From Hydrogenophaga sp. (GTDB taxonomy: Bacteria; Pseudomonadota; Gammaproteobacteria; Burkholderiales; Burkholderiaceae_C), in contig NZ_JAILWB010000003.1 in assembly GCF_025699295.1 (NCBI RefSeq), forward strand, positions 1-64,000: a DNA stretch of 64,000 nucleotides. Reading direction: 5' to 3'. Under the pieces are notes generated by a model. The model was not told the origin of the DNA and did no database searches. It was given only the letters and a program-made list of their open reading frames with translations. Every line of letters starts with the position of its first letter. Position 1 is the stretch's first letter. A program made the translations under genes and the position numbers. Shown piece by piece: positions 39,172 through 48,103 of the stretch.

Positions 39172-39196
39172 GTCTTGTCTCCTGTCGGTTGTGTCT

Positions 39197-40183
39197 TCAG
39201 TCGAGCTGCAGGTTGGCTGCCTCGATCACCCGGTTCCACTTGACCGTCTCGGTCTTGAAGAACGCGGCGGCTTCGGCCGATGTGTTGGGCGTGTGGTTCA
39301 CGCCCAGCTTGTCGAAGCGCGCCACCACCTCAGGCGAGGCCAGCGCGCGCTCCACGTCCTTGTTGAGCTTGTTGACCAGCGCCGCGGGCATGCTGGCCGG
39401 TGCCGCCAGCGTGAACCATGAGGTGCCGCTGTAGCCCGGCACGCCGGCCTCGGCGATGGTGGGCACGTCGGGGAAGCGCGCGTCGCGCTTCGGGCCGGTC
39501 ACGGCCAGCGCGCGCAGCTTGCCGCTGTGCACGTGCGGCATGCCCGAGGACATGTTGTCGAACATCACCTGCACCTGGCCGGCCATGAGATCGACGAGCG
39601 CCGGGCCGCTGCCCTTGTAGGGCACGTGGGCCATGCGCGCGCCGCTGGCCAGCTCGAACAGCGCGGTGACCATGTGCACCGAGGAGCCCGCACCGGCCGA
39701 GGCGTAGTTGATCTTGCCGGGGTGGGCCTTCACGTCGGCCAGGAAGTCGCCAAAGGTCTTGTAGGGCGAGTTCGCGGGCACCAGCACCAGGTTGGGCGCC
39801 TCGCCCAGGACCATGACGGGCTGCAGCTCGGTGGCGGGTTGGTAGGCCAGCTTGCGGTAGCTGGCATGGGCGGCGTGGATGCCGATGGTGCCCACCAGCA
39901 GGGTGTAGCCGTCGCCCGGTGAATTTGCCACGAGCTGCGCGCCCAGGTGGCCGCTGGCGCCGGGCTTGTTGTCGACGATGACGCTCTGCCCGTACTGCGG
40001 CGCGAGCCGCTCGGAGAGGATGCGCGCCAGGATGTCGACCGCGCCCCCGGGGGCGAAAGGCGCGACCAGCCGGATCGGCTTGTTCGGGTAGTCGGCCGGC
40101 TGGGCCAGCGCGGTCCCGCCGCCCAGCACCAGCAGAGGGCCGAGCGCGAACGTGCCCAGCTGTTTCAGAAAGCGCCGTTTCAT
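39197..40183 (-). CDS. TctC/Bug-family solute-binding protein (2)
   Basis: A 328-residue Bug-type receptor. The N-terminus MKRRFLKQLGTFALGPLLVLGGGTALAQ is a signal peptide. Family blocks YPNKPIRLVAPFAPGGAVDILARILSERLAPQYGQ and AHVPYKGSGPALVDLMAGQVQVMFDNMSSG are intact. Its ATG overlaps the stop of the upstream sugar-binding-type gene as ATGA, which places both in one operon. It resembles the next gene downstream and probably arose by duplication; ligands may differ. Confidence 0.92.
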   Translation of the reverse strand: MKRRFLKQLGTFALGPLLVLGGGTALAQPADYPNKPIRLVAPFAPGGAVDILARILSERLAPQYGQSVIVDNKPGASGHLGAQLVANSPGDGYTLLVGTIGIHAAHASYRKLAYQPATELQPVMVLGEAPNLVLVPANSPYKTFGDFLADVKAHPGKINYASAGAGSSVHMVTALFELASGARMAHVPYKGSGPALVDLMAGQVQVMFDNMSSGMPHVHSGKLRALAVTGPKRDARFPDVPTIAEAGVPGYSGTSWFTLAAPASMPAALVNKLNKDVERALASPEVVARFDKLGVNHTPNTSAEAAAFFKTETVKWNRVIEAANLQLD

Positions 40184-41085
40184 GGTGTTGTCTCCTTCAG
40201 TTGTTCCAGGGTGATCACGGGCCGCCGCGCGTAGGGCAGGTCCCATTGGTGGCAGTTGCCCGCGTCGACGATCTGCACCGGCAGCTCGATGCGCGCGGGC
40301 ACGGCCTGGCCGCGCAGGTGGCGCACCGCGCATTCGGTGGCGAGGTAGGCCATCTGCATGGCGTTGAAGTCGGCCGTGGCCAGCATGCGGTCAGCGGCAA
40401 TGGCCTCGATGGCCTGGGGAATGGCGTTCACTCCCACCACGGTGGCACCGCGCCCGGCGGCGTCGAGCGCGTCGAGCACGCCCACGGCCATGATGTCGTT
40501 GGCCACCAGGCAGGCGTCGAGCAGGGCGTGGTGGCGCAGCCAGTGCGCCGTGCGTTCGCGGGCCGTGTCGCGCGCGTAGTCACCCGCGATCACGTCCACC
40601 ACCTCGATGCCGGGGAATGCGCCGACCGCCTCACGGAAGCCGCGCAGGCGTTCATTGCTGGTGAAGGACTCGGCCGGGCCCGTGACGATGAGCACGCGCC
40701 CCTGGCCTTGCAGGTGCTTGAACAGGTGGCGCGCGATGGCCAGCGCCAGCGCGTGGTCGTCCGAGCTCACGTAGGCCACGCTGGGTGCGGCCTCGATCGG
40801 GTTGACGAATCCGATCATGGGAATGCCGGCGTCGGCCACACGGCGGATGGCGGGGTTCACCTTGCTCGCGTGCACCGGAGAGAGCACGAAGGCGTCGGGC
40901 CGTGGGCTGAGCGCCAGCGCCTCGTCGATCAGCACGCTCTGCTGCGCGGGGTCGTCGGGCGTCTGCGGCACGAAGTGCAGCACCTCGGCGCCCCCGAGTG
41001 CGGCGGCCGCGCGCTCGGCGCCCAGGCGCGCCGCGCCGTAGGCCGGGTTGGTGAGGTTCTTGGTGAAGACGGCCAGGCGCATCAT
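40180..41085 (-). CDS. Cytoplasmic periplasmic-binding-protein-like protein (LacI/RbsB fold)
   Basis: The 301-residue product has the type I periplasmic-binding fold: MMRLAVFTKNLTNPAYGAARLGAERAA at the start, FVLSPVHASKVNPAIRRVADAGIPMIGFVNP, GRVLIVTGPAESFTSNERLRGFREAV, and ACLVANDIMAVGVLDAL. It has neither a signal peptide nor a helix-turn-helix, although this fold is normally either secreted or fused to a LacI-type DNA-binding domain. It may be a cytoplasmic ligand sensor, a LacI regulator that lost its DNA-binding part, or a gene whose true start is missed. It overlaps the next tctC gene by 4 bp. Confidence 0.8.
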   Translation of the reverse strand: MMRLAVFTKNLTNPAYGAARLGAERAAAALGGAEVLHFVPQTPDDPAQQSVLIDEALALSPRPDAFVLSPVHASKVNPAIRRVADAGIPMIGFVNPIEAAPSVAYVSSDDHALALAIARHLFKHLQGQGRVLIVTGPAESFTSNERLRGFREAVGAFPGIEVVDVIAGDYARDTARERTAHWLRHHALLDACLVANDIMAVGVLDALDAAGRGATVVGVNAIPQAIEAIAADRMLATADFNAMQMAYLATECAVRHLRGQAVPARIELPVQIVDAGNCHQWDLPYARRPVITLEQLKETTP

Positions 41086-41116
41086 GATTCGCCGAGCGAA
41101 CGTGGGGGCTTCATGT

Positions 41117-41839
41117 TCAGACCATGCCGCCGTTGGGTTGCACGATCTGGCCGTGCACCCAGGACGCCTTGTCGGAGGCCAGGAAGGCCACCACCTCGGC
41201 CACCTCCTCGGGCTGGCCCACGCGGTTGAACGGGCTCATGCCCGCCGAGCGCGCGATCGCCGCCTCGTCCTTGCCCGCGCGGAACAGGTCCGTGTCCACC
41301 GGGCCGGGCGCGACGCCATTGACGCGCACCTTGCGACCCGCCAGCTCCTTCGACAGCGAGCGCAACAGGCTTTCCACCGCCGCCTTGCTCGCCGTGTAGG
41401 GGCCACCGCCCGGCACCGCCACGCGCACCATGGATGTGGTCAGGCCGATGATGTTGCCGCCGTCGGCCACATGGCGCGCGGCCGCGCTCAGCACATGGAA
41501 GGCACCGACGATGTTGACCTCGACCAGCTTGCGGAAGCTGGCGGGATCGAACTGGGCGAGCGGGCCCGGTGGCACGTTGATGCCGGCGTTGGCCAGCACG
41601 CAGTGCACGGCACCGCCAAAGTCGCGCGCCGCGTCGGCGAACACCTGTTCAACCTGCGCCGCGTCGCAGATGTCCACCGCATAGCCGCGCGTGCGCGCGC
41701 CGCCGATCCGCTCGGGCAGGTCGGGTGCGCTGCTGACATAGGTGTAGGCCACGTCGTAGCCACTCTCGGCGAGTTTGCGCACACAGGCCGCGCCGATGCC
41801 GCGCGTGCCGCCAAACACCAGTGCTGTCTTCTTGCTCAT
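41117..41839 (-). CDS. FabG-type short-chain dehydrogenase
   Basis: A 240-residue classical SDR. The cofactor motif is FGGTRGIGAA near residues 9-18, NAGINVP follows, and the catalytic Ser, Tyr and Lys are in LTTSMVRVAVPGGGPYTASKAAVESLLRSL. The C-terminus KASWVHGQIVQPNGGMV is typical of the FabG-like group. It probably oxidises or reduces an alcohol/ketone intermediate of the cluster. It lies 31 bp from the neighbouring sugar-binding-type gene and 26 bp from the ThDP-enzyme gene, all on one strand. Confidence 0.92.
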   Translation of the reverse strand: MSKKTALVFGGTRGIGAACVRKLAESGYDVAYTYVSSAPDLPERIGGARTRGYAVDICDAAQVEQVFADAARDFGGAVHCVLANAGINVPPGPLAQFDPASFRKLVEVNIVGAFHVLSAAARHVADGGNIIGLTTSMVRVAVPGGGPYTASKAAVESLLRSLSKELAGRKVRVNGVAPGPVDTDLFRAGKDEAAIARSAGMSPFNRVGQPEEVAEVVAFLASDKASWVHGQIVQPNGGMV

Positions 41840-41865
41840 GGGAAATCCTTGGTCGGTGAAATCGG

Positions 41866-43644
41866 TCAGGCCTTGAAAGGCTTGCCGTAGATCGGTTCTT
41901 TGAAAGGGATGGGTGGCAGTTGCCAGGTTCCGGTGGAGGGCGGGCGCACCTCGGCGTCCACGTGCACATCGATCACGCAGGGTCGCCTGTTCTTCAAGGC
42001 CTGTTGCACGGTGGCGCCGAGGTCCTGCGGGCGCGTCACGGTGTAGCCGTCGGCGCCGGCGGCGCGGGCCCAGGCAGCGAAGTCGGGGTTGTAGCGTTCG
42101 CCGGTCTCCCCCTTGTAGAAGGCGGTGCCGATCTCGCGGCCGTTGAACAGGCCGTACTGCAGGTCGCGGATCGCGCCCCAGGCGAAGTTGTTCCAGATGA
42201 TCCAGACCACGGGCAGGTTCAGCTCCACCGCCGTGCACAGCACGTATGGCGCCATGGTGAAGCCGCCGTCGCCGACCACGGCCACGCAGGGGCGGTCGGG
42301 CGCGGCCAGCGCCGCGCCCATCACGCCGCAGACGCCGAAGCCCATGCTGGAGTAGCCCCAGCTGTTCAACATGCTCTGCGGGCGCTTCGCTTGCCAGAAC
42401 TGCATGAACCAGTTGTGGTGCACGCCGGAGTCCAGCGCCAGGATCACGTCGTCAGGCAGCACCTTCTGCAGCGTGCCGACCACGAACTCGGGCCGCAGCG
42501 GGCTGGTGCTGTCACCGAAGTGCGGGCGCACGAAAGCTTCCCACTCGGCCTGCCAGCCCTGCACCTCGGCCAGCCAGGGCGCGTAGCGCTGCGCGGTGAT
42601 GCCGGTGCGCGCGGGCAGTGCGTTGAGCAACTGGCGCGTGAACACCTGCACATCGGCGATGACACCCAGCGTCGGCGCGTAGTTGCGACCCAGCTCCTGC
42701 GGGTCGATGTCCACGTGCACCAGCTTCGTGGCAGGGAAGTTCCACGAGTAGCCCTCGTGCCAGCTCGACGAGCTGCGGTCGTCGAAGCGCGTGCCCAGGG
42801 TGATGACCAGGTCGGCGCGGCGGCCGGCCTCGTTGGCCGGGTAGGCACCGTTGCGACCGATGAAGCCCAGCGCCAGCGGGTGGTCGCCCGCGATGCAGCC
42901 CATGCCGTTGGGCGAGGTGATGACCGGGATGCCGAGCTGTTCGGCCAGCGTGGTGATCTCCACGCCGGCCTCGGACAGCGTGGCGCCATGGCCGATGAAC
43001 AGCACCGGCTTGTGCGCGGCGGCCAGCAGGTCCAGCGCGGCGGCCACATCCAGGTCGCTGGCGCCGGGGCGGTGCGCGCGGTGGATGTGCGAAGGCGGTG
43101 GCAGTTCCACGTCCGCCTCTTCCTGGTACACGTTGTACGGGATGTCCAGGTTCACCGGGCCGGGCCGGCCGGTGACCATGGTGTCCATGGCCTGGCGCAG
43201 CGCCAGCGGCAGCATGTCCACGCGGCTGGGCTGGAAGGCGCGCTTGACCACCGGGCGCATCACCTGCGCGAAGTCGGCCTGGTTGTGCTTGTAGAGCTCC
43301 TGGAACGGCGCGCGGTTGTGCTGCGAGGTCGGCACGTTGGAGGTGATGCACAGGAAGGCCGACGAGTCCGACAGCGCGGTGGCGCAGGACATCACCATGT
43401 TGGCCGATCCCGGGCCGGTGGAGGTGAGCGTGGCCACCGGCTTGTGCTTCACGCGGAAGTAGGCGTCGGCCATGTGGCCGGCGCACTGCTCGTGGCGCGG
43501 CGAGACCAGCTGGATCTTGTCCTTGCGGTCGTACAGGGCGTCGAGGATGCCCACGTTGCCGTGGCCGCAGATGCCGAAGATGTACGGCACTTTCTCCTGG
43601 ACGAGGTATTCGGCGATCAGTTCGCCGCCTTTCATCATGGGCAT
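41866..43644 (-). CDS. Thiamine-diphosphate-dependent enzyme (acetolactate-synthase-like)
   Basis: A 592-residue ThDP enzyme of the acetolactate synthase/benzoylformate decarboxylase superfamily. The catalytic glutamate is Glu52 in VSPRHEQCAGHMADAY, the ThDP-binding block is VVGDGGFTMAPYVLCTAVELNLPVVWIIWNN, and the central domain has LFIGHGATLSEAG. The N-terminal GHGNVGILDAL resembles IolD-like hydrolases. No regulatory subunit gene is present, so it is unlikely to be the biosynthetic IlvB. With the aldehyde dehydrogenase next to it, a 2-oxo acid decarboxylase or a C-C lyase yielding an aldehyde is the most reasonable guess. Confidence 0.88.
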   Translation of the reverse strand: MPMMKGGELIAEYLVQEKVPYIFGICGHGNVGILDALYDRKDKIQLVSPRHEQCAGHMADAYFRVKHKPVATLTSTGPGSANMVMSCATALSDSSAFLCITSNVPTSQHNRAPFQELYKHNQADFAQVMRPVVKRAFQPSRVDMLPLALRQAMDTMVTGRPGPVNLDIPYNVYQEEADVELPPPSHIHRAHRPGASDLDVAAALDLLAAAHKPVLFIGHGATLSEAGVEITTLAEQLGIPVITSPNGMGCIAGDHPLALGFIGRNGAYPANEAGRRADLVITLGTRFDDRSSSSWHEGYSWNFPATKLVHVDIDPQELGRNYAPTLGVIADVQVFTRQLLNALPARTGITAQRYAPWLAEVQGWQAEWEAFVRPHFGDSTSPLRPEFVVGTLQKVLPDDVILALDSGVHHNWFMQFWQAKRPQSMLNSWGYSSMGFGVCGVMGAALAAPDRPCVAVVGDGGFTMAPYVLCTAVELNLPVVWIIWNNFAWGAIRDLQYGLFNGREIGTAFYKGETGERYNPDFAAWARAAGADGYTVTRPQDLGATVQQALKNRRPCVIDVHVDAEVRPPSTGTWQLPPIPFKEPIYGKPFKA

Positions 43645-43684
43645 GTCTTGTCTTCCATCGGTTCAATAGGTAGGCCGCAATGTC

Positions 43685-45145
43685 TCATGCGGTCGTGAAG
43701 GTCACGACCCGTTCCTCGGTCATTTCGTGCACCGCGTAGCGCGGGCCTTCGCGGCCGAAGCCGCTGTCCTTGGAGCCGCCGTAGGGCATGAGGTCCACGC
43801 GCGAGCTGGAGGTCTCGTTGACGTGCACGCCGCCCACTTCGAGTTTCTGCGCGGCGGCCAGCGCGTCGCCCAGGCGGTTGGTGAACAGGCCGGTGGCCAG
43901 GCCGAAGGGCGTGGCGTTGACGCGGTCGATCGCCTGCTGGAGCGTGCCGAAGGGCACGATGCAGACCACCGGGCCGAAGATCTCGCTGCAGCCCACGCGC
44001 ATGCTGTCGCTGACGCGGGTGAGCAGCGTGGGCGCAACCACCGCGCCTTCGCGCGTGCCACCGGCCAGGCACTGGGCGCCAGCGGCCACCGCCTCGGCAA
44101 TCCACTGTTCGATGCGGCGCGCCGCCTCGACGCTGATGACCGGGCCGACGAAGGTCCGGGCGTCCATCGGGTCGCCACAGGGCAGGGCCTGCACCAGCTT
44201 CGCCAGCCGCGTCTCCACCACCTGCTGCAGCGACTCGTGCACCAGCAGCAGCTGCACCGAGGTGCAGACCTGGCCGGCCTTGCGGTAGCCCGCGTTGACG
44301 ATCTTGGGCAGCGCCATGTCGAGGTTGGCGTCCTCGCAGACGATGGTGCAGGCGATCGATCCCAGCTCCATCTGCGTGCGCCGCAGGCCGGCGGCCTGCT
44401 GGATCTGGCGGCCCACCTCGGTGCTGCCGGTGAAGGCGAAGAAGCGCACGCGCGCGTCGTCCTGCAGGTGCTTCACCACCTCGGCGCTGCCATGCAGCAC
44501 CGTGAGAAAGCCCGGGGGCACGCCCGCATCCAGCAGCACCCGGGCCAGCAGCAGCGCCGTCAACGGCGTGTGCGTGGACGGCTTGAGGATGACCGCGTTG
44601 CCCGCCGCCAGCGCCGGCGCCACCTTGTGCGTGACGGTGTTCAGCGGCGAGTTGAATGGCGTGATCGCCGCGACCACGCCCAGCGGCACGCGCAGCGTGA
44701 AGCCCAGGCGGCCGGCCTGGCCGGGCGCGCCGGCCAGCGGGATCACGTCGCCGGCCAGGCGGCGCGCTTCCTCGGACGAGAGCTTCAGCGTCTGGATGCA
44801 GCGGCGCACCTCGCCCGTGGCGTCGGACTGCGTGAAACCGGCCTCGATCTGCATGGTGCGCACGAAGTCCGGCAGGCGCGCCTCCATGAGCGCGGCGGCC
44901 CGGTCCAGCGCCACGCCGCGCTCGTACGCCACCGGGGCGCCCTGGCGGAACGCGGCGTGCGCCACGTCCACCGCCTGGCGCACCTGCGCGGCGTCGGCGG
45001 TGGTGATGGTGGCGAAGGGTTCCAGGCGGAACTTGTCGTGCACGGTCACACGCGGCCCGGCGCCTTCGACCCACTGGCCGTCGATCAGCAGGTGGTGCAG
45101 GGTGGTCGGTGCCGTGTCGGTCACGGCGGCAGCCTTGCGGTCCAT
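43685..45145 (-). CDS. NAD(P)-dependent aldehyde dehydrogenase
   Basis: A 486-residue aldehyde dehydrogenase. The nucleophile is Cys294 in KAGQVCTSVQLLLV, the general base lies in the block MELGSIACTIVCEDANLD, and the cofactor part is FFAFTGSTEVGRQI. The C-terminus has the usual SSSRVDLMPYGGSKDSGFGREGP segment. The active-site context resembles aromatic or succinate semialdehyde-type enzymes, but the substrate is not decidable by eye. Its ATG shares a base with the cupin stop (TGATG). It probably oxidises the aldehyde made by the ThDP enzyme. Confidence 0.93.
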   Translation of the reverse strand: MDRKAAAVTDTAPTTLHHLLIDGQWVEGAGPRVTVHDKFRLEPFATITTADAAQVRQAVDVAHAAFRQGAPVAYERGVALDRAAALMEARLPDFVRTMQIEAGFTQSDATGEVRRCIQTLKLSSEEARRLAGDVIPLAGAPGQAGRLGFTLRVPLGVVAAITPFNSPLNTVTHKVAPALAAGNAVILKPSTHTPLTALLLARVLLDAGVPPGFLTVLHGSAEVVKHLQDDARVRFFAFTGSTEVGRQIQQAAGLRRTQMELGSIACTIVCEDANLDMALPKIVNAGYRKAGQVCTSVQLLLVHESLQQVVETRLAKLVQALPCGDPMDARTFVGPVISVEAARRIEQWIAEAVAAGAQCLAGGTREGAVVAPTLLTRVSDSMRVGCSEIFGPVVCIVPFGTLQQAIDRVNATPFGLATGLFTNRLGDALAAAQKLEVGGVHVNETSSSRVDLMPYGGSKDSGFGREGPRYAVHEMTEERVVTFTTA

Positions 45146-45531
45146 CAGCGCGCCTCCTCGTCGTCGCTCGCGGGTGTGGTGATCACCAGGAACACCAGGC
45201 CCTGGGTGCCGGTGTTGGTGAAGCTGTGGCGCACGCCCGGTGGCACGTAGACGTAGTCGTGCGCTCGCATCAGGTTCTTCGTGTCGTCCAGCGTGAGCAC
45301 GCCTTCGCCTTCAAGCACGTAGTAGACCTGCTCCTGCACCTGGTGCACGTGCTCCTGCACGTAGGCCGCGGGCGCGTAGCGCGAGATGCGGAAGTCCACG
45401 CGCGCGCTGCCTGTGGTCTCGGGGCCGGCCAGCTCCTTGGACAGGGCGCCACCGAAGTGTCCCGGGTACTCCTTCCAGGGCATGTTGGCCATCTTCTCCA
45501 GCAGCAGTCGGGGTGCCGGTTTGCGGGTCAT
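45145..45531 (-). CDS. Cupin-domain protein
   Basis: A 128-residue single-cupin protein. The two cupin motifs read VQEHVHQVQEQVYYVLEGEG (candidate metal ligands His, His, Gln/Glu) and HDYVYVPPGVRHSFTNTG (His). The ATG at 45531 is placed about eight bases after GGAAG; an in-frame ATG at 45552 adds seven residues and lies just after the preceding stop codon. Such cupins in catabolic operons act as isomerases, dioxygenases or small-molecule-binding proteins. The activity here is unknown. Confidence 0.85.
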   Translation of the reverse strand: MTRKPAPRLLLEKMANMPWKEYPGHFGGALSKELAGPETTGSARVDFRISRYAPAAYVQEHVHQVQEQVYYVLEGEGVLTLDDTKNLMRAHDYVYVPPGVRHSFTNTGTQGLVFLVITTPASDDEEAR

Positions 45532-45555
45532 GGTGTGTTCTTCCTTGTTCATGTG

Positions 45556-48090
45556 TCAGAGCCAGAGGATCTGCTTGCGGTAGTCGAGATTCGTGAGCAG
45601 CGGTTCGGCCGGCCCTTCGTGGAACACGGCGCCGCGCTCCAGCGCGTAGGCGCGGTCGGCCAGGGCCAGCACCAGGTCGAGGTTGTGTTCGACGATGACG
45701 ATGGCGATGTGCTGGCGCAAGCGGTCGAAGACGGTGAACAGTTCCTGCACCACCGTCGGCGCCAGCCCCTCGAAGGGTTCGTCGAGCAGCAGCAGCTTCA
45801 CGTTGCCCGAGAGCGCGCGCGCCACGGCCACCATCTGCTGCTCGCCGCCCGAGAGGTAGTCGGCCGCGATGTGCATGCGCTCCTTCAGGCGCGGGAAGTA
45901 CTCGAAGATCTTCGCTTCGTCCCAGACCACGCCGGTCTTGCCGTCGGTGGCGCGTGCCAGGCGGCCGAGCGAGAGGTTTTCCGCCACCGTCATGCCGGCG
46001 AACAGGCCACGCCCCTGGGGCACATAGCCGATGCCCAGCCGCGCGATGTCGGGCGCGCTCAGACCGGCGATCTCGCGCCCGTCGAACCGGACGCTGCCGC
46101 TGGCGGGCGGCACCAGGCCCACCAGGCTCTTGAGCAGCGTGGACTTGCCCGCGCCGTTGCGCCCCAGCAGGGCCACGATCTCGCCCGCGCGCACCTGCAG
46201 GCTGGCGCCGTTGAGGATGTGGCTCTTGCCGTAGAAGGCGTTGACCTGGTCGAAGTCCAGCACCAGGGCGCGGTCACCCGTGGCCACGCCCGTGCGCCCG
46301 GTGACGGGCGGTGTGCCGGTGCCGGTGTAGATCTCCTGCACGCGCGCGTCGTCGCGCACCTGGTCGGGCGTGCCGCTCATGAGCACCTCGCCCTGGTTCA
46401 TCACCGTCACGCGGTGCGACAGCGCCAGCACGCGGTCGATGTCGTGCTCCACGATCAGCACCGGGATGTTGCTGGCGATGGTGGTCACCAGGCGCGACAC
46501 GCGCTCGCGCTCGGCCGCCGCCAGGCCGGCCAGCGGCTCGTCCATCAACAGCACCTGTGGTTTGGAGCCCAACGCGATGCCGAGGTCCACCAGGCGCTGG
46601 CCGCCGTAGGACAGGTCGCCGCCGCCCACGGCCTCCATGCCCTGCAGGCCGAGGAATTTCATGAGTTCGGCGGTCTCGGCGTGGATCTCGGGGTAGCTGT
46701 CGATGTCGCGCCAGAAGTTGAAGCGCGCCGGGTGCCGCGCCTGCAGCGACAGCCGCAGGTTTTCCTGGATCGTCAGGCCCTTGAACAGGTTGGTGATCTG
46801 GAACGAGCGCGCCAGGCCCTGCTGGCAGATGCGGTCCGGCGCCAGGTGGTGAATGGCCTGCCCGTGCAGGTGCACGGTGCCGGTGCTGGGCGGGAACATG
46901 CCCGAGATCAGGTTGAAGGTGGTCGTCTTGCCCGCGCCGTTGGGCCCGATCAGCGCGTGGATCTGCCCGGCTTCCACGCTCAGGTGCGCGCCTTTCACCG
47001 CCTGGATGCCGCCAAAGCGCATGCCGACGTCTGTCGCCTCCAGCACCGCGCCTTCGCGCCGCGCGGGCCGCAGGAATTCGGGCAGCGGCAGGCCCTCGTA
47101 GATCTTGCGCTTGCTCATGGCCGCGCCGTCCTCGGGCGGCGGGCGCAGGCGGCGCTGGATCTGCCCCCAGATGCCGGTGAGGCCCGAGGGCGAGAAGATG
47201 ATGAAGCCGACGAAGATCAGGCCGAAGTACAGCAGCCAGTTGTCGGTCCACATCGAGAACAGCTCGCGAAACAGCAGGAAGAACACCGCGCCCAGGGCCG
47301 GGCCCAGAAAGCTGTGCATGCCGCCGATGACCACCATGGCCAGCAGTTCGCCCGAAAAATGCACGGCAGTGGATTCGGCCGCCACCAGCCGGTGCAGGAA
47401 CACCAGCAGCGCGCCCGCCAGTCCGGTGACCGTGGCCGAGAGCACGAACACCATCAGCTTGTAGCGCTCGACGTCGTAGCCCTGGAAGGTGGCGCGCTGC
47501 TGGTTCTCGCGGATGGCCACGAGCACATGGCCGAACGGCGAACGCACCACGCGGTGCAGCAGGTACAGCACGGCAAAGCCGACCAGCGCCGCAAAGACGT
47601 AGTAGCTCAGGTGGCTGTTGAGGTCGATCGGGCCGAAGCTGGCGCGCTCGATGCCGCCCAGGCCGCCTTCGCCGCCGGTCAGGCTGGTCCAGCGGAACGA
47701 GATCGCGAACGTCAGTGCGCACAGGGCAAGCGTGAGCAGCGAGAAGTAGACGCCGCGCCGCCGCAGGATCAGGTAGCCGACGACCAGCGACAGCGCGGCG
47801 ACGAACACCACCGCGAACAGCAGCGGCAGCAGCATCTGGCCCTTGAACCAGTGCAGCTGCGCCAGGCCGGCCGCGTAACCGCCGATGCCGAACCAGGCCG
47901 CGTGGCCGAAGGACACCAGGCCGGTGTAGCCCACAAGCAGGTTCAGACCCATGGCCGCCATGGCCAGGATGACCACCACGGTGGCGGAGTCCAGCGTCAG
48001 GCCGACGGCCTGGAACACCAGCGGCAGCGCCACCAGGGCCAGTGCGCCGATCCACAGGGGTCGGTGTCGGGATGTCAGGAAGGCGTTCAT
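45556..48090 (-). CDS. LivM-LivG-LivF three-domain fusion ABC transporter protein
   Basis: One 844-residue frame encodes three subunits of a branched-chain-amino-acid-type importer. Residues 1-324 are a LivM permease (VGYTGLVSFGHAAWFGIGGYAAGL; VAIRENQQRATFQGYDVERYK). About 340-590 is a LivG-type ATPase (Walker A GPNGAGKTTTFNL; signature LSYGGQRLVDL; LMDEPLAGL). About 604-844 is a LivF-type ATPase (GRNGAGKSTLLKSL; LSGGEQQMVAVARAL; LLLDEPFEGL). An internal ATG at 47118 (MSKRKIYEG) with GAGGA upstream could also allow a separate LivGF protein. The transported compound is probably the substrate of the cluster, not necessarily an amino acid. Confidence 0.92.
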   Translation of the reverse strand: MNAFLTSRHRPLWIGALALVALPLVFQAVGLTLDSATVVVILAMAAMGLNLLVGYTGLVSFGHAAWFGIGGYAAGLAQLHWFKGQMLLPLLFAVVFVAALSLVVGYLILRRRGVYFSLLTLALCALTFAISFRWTSLTGGEGGLGGIERASFGPIDLNSHLSYYVFAALVGFAVLYLLHRVVRSPFGHVLVAIRENQQRATFQGYDVERYKLMVFVLSATVTGLAGALLVFLHRLVAAESTAVHFSGELLAMVVIGGMHSFLGPALGAVFFLLFRELFSMWTDNWLLYFGLIFVGFIIFSPSGLTGIWGQIQRRLRPPPEDGAAMSKRKIYEGLPLPEFLRPARREGAVLEATDVGMRFGGIQAVKGAHLSVEAGQIHALIGPNGAGKTTTFNLISGMFPPSTGTVHLHGQAIHHLAPDRICQQGLARSFQITNLFKGLTIQENLRLSLQARHPARFNFWRDIDSYPEIHAETAELMKFLGLQGMEAVGGGDLSYGGQRLVDLGIALGSKPQVLLMDEPLAGLAAAERERVSRLVTTIASNIPVLIVEHDIDRVLALSHRVTVMNQGEVLMSGTPDQVRDDARVQEIYTGTGTPPVTGRTGVATGDRALVLDFDQVNAFYGKSHILNGASLQVRAGEIVALLGRNGAGKSTLLKSLVGLVPPASGSVRFDGREIAGLSAPDIARLGIGYVPQGRGLFAGMTVAENLSLGRLARATDGKTGVVWDEAKIFEYFPRLKERMHIAADYLSGGEQQMVAVARALSGNVKLLLLDEPFEGLAPTVVQELFTVFDRLRQHIAIVIVEHNLDLVLALADRAYALERGAVFHEGPAEPLLTNLDYRKQILWL

Positions 48091-48103
48091 TGTTCTTGTC
48101 TCG

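Noticed and set aside
45556-48090. Sequencing error creating the LivMGF fusion
   Set aside because: Codon use and frame are uninterrupted across both junctions and linkers look natural; such fusions occur in this order, so the fusion is accepted.
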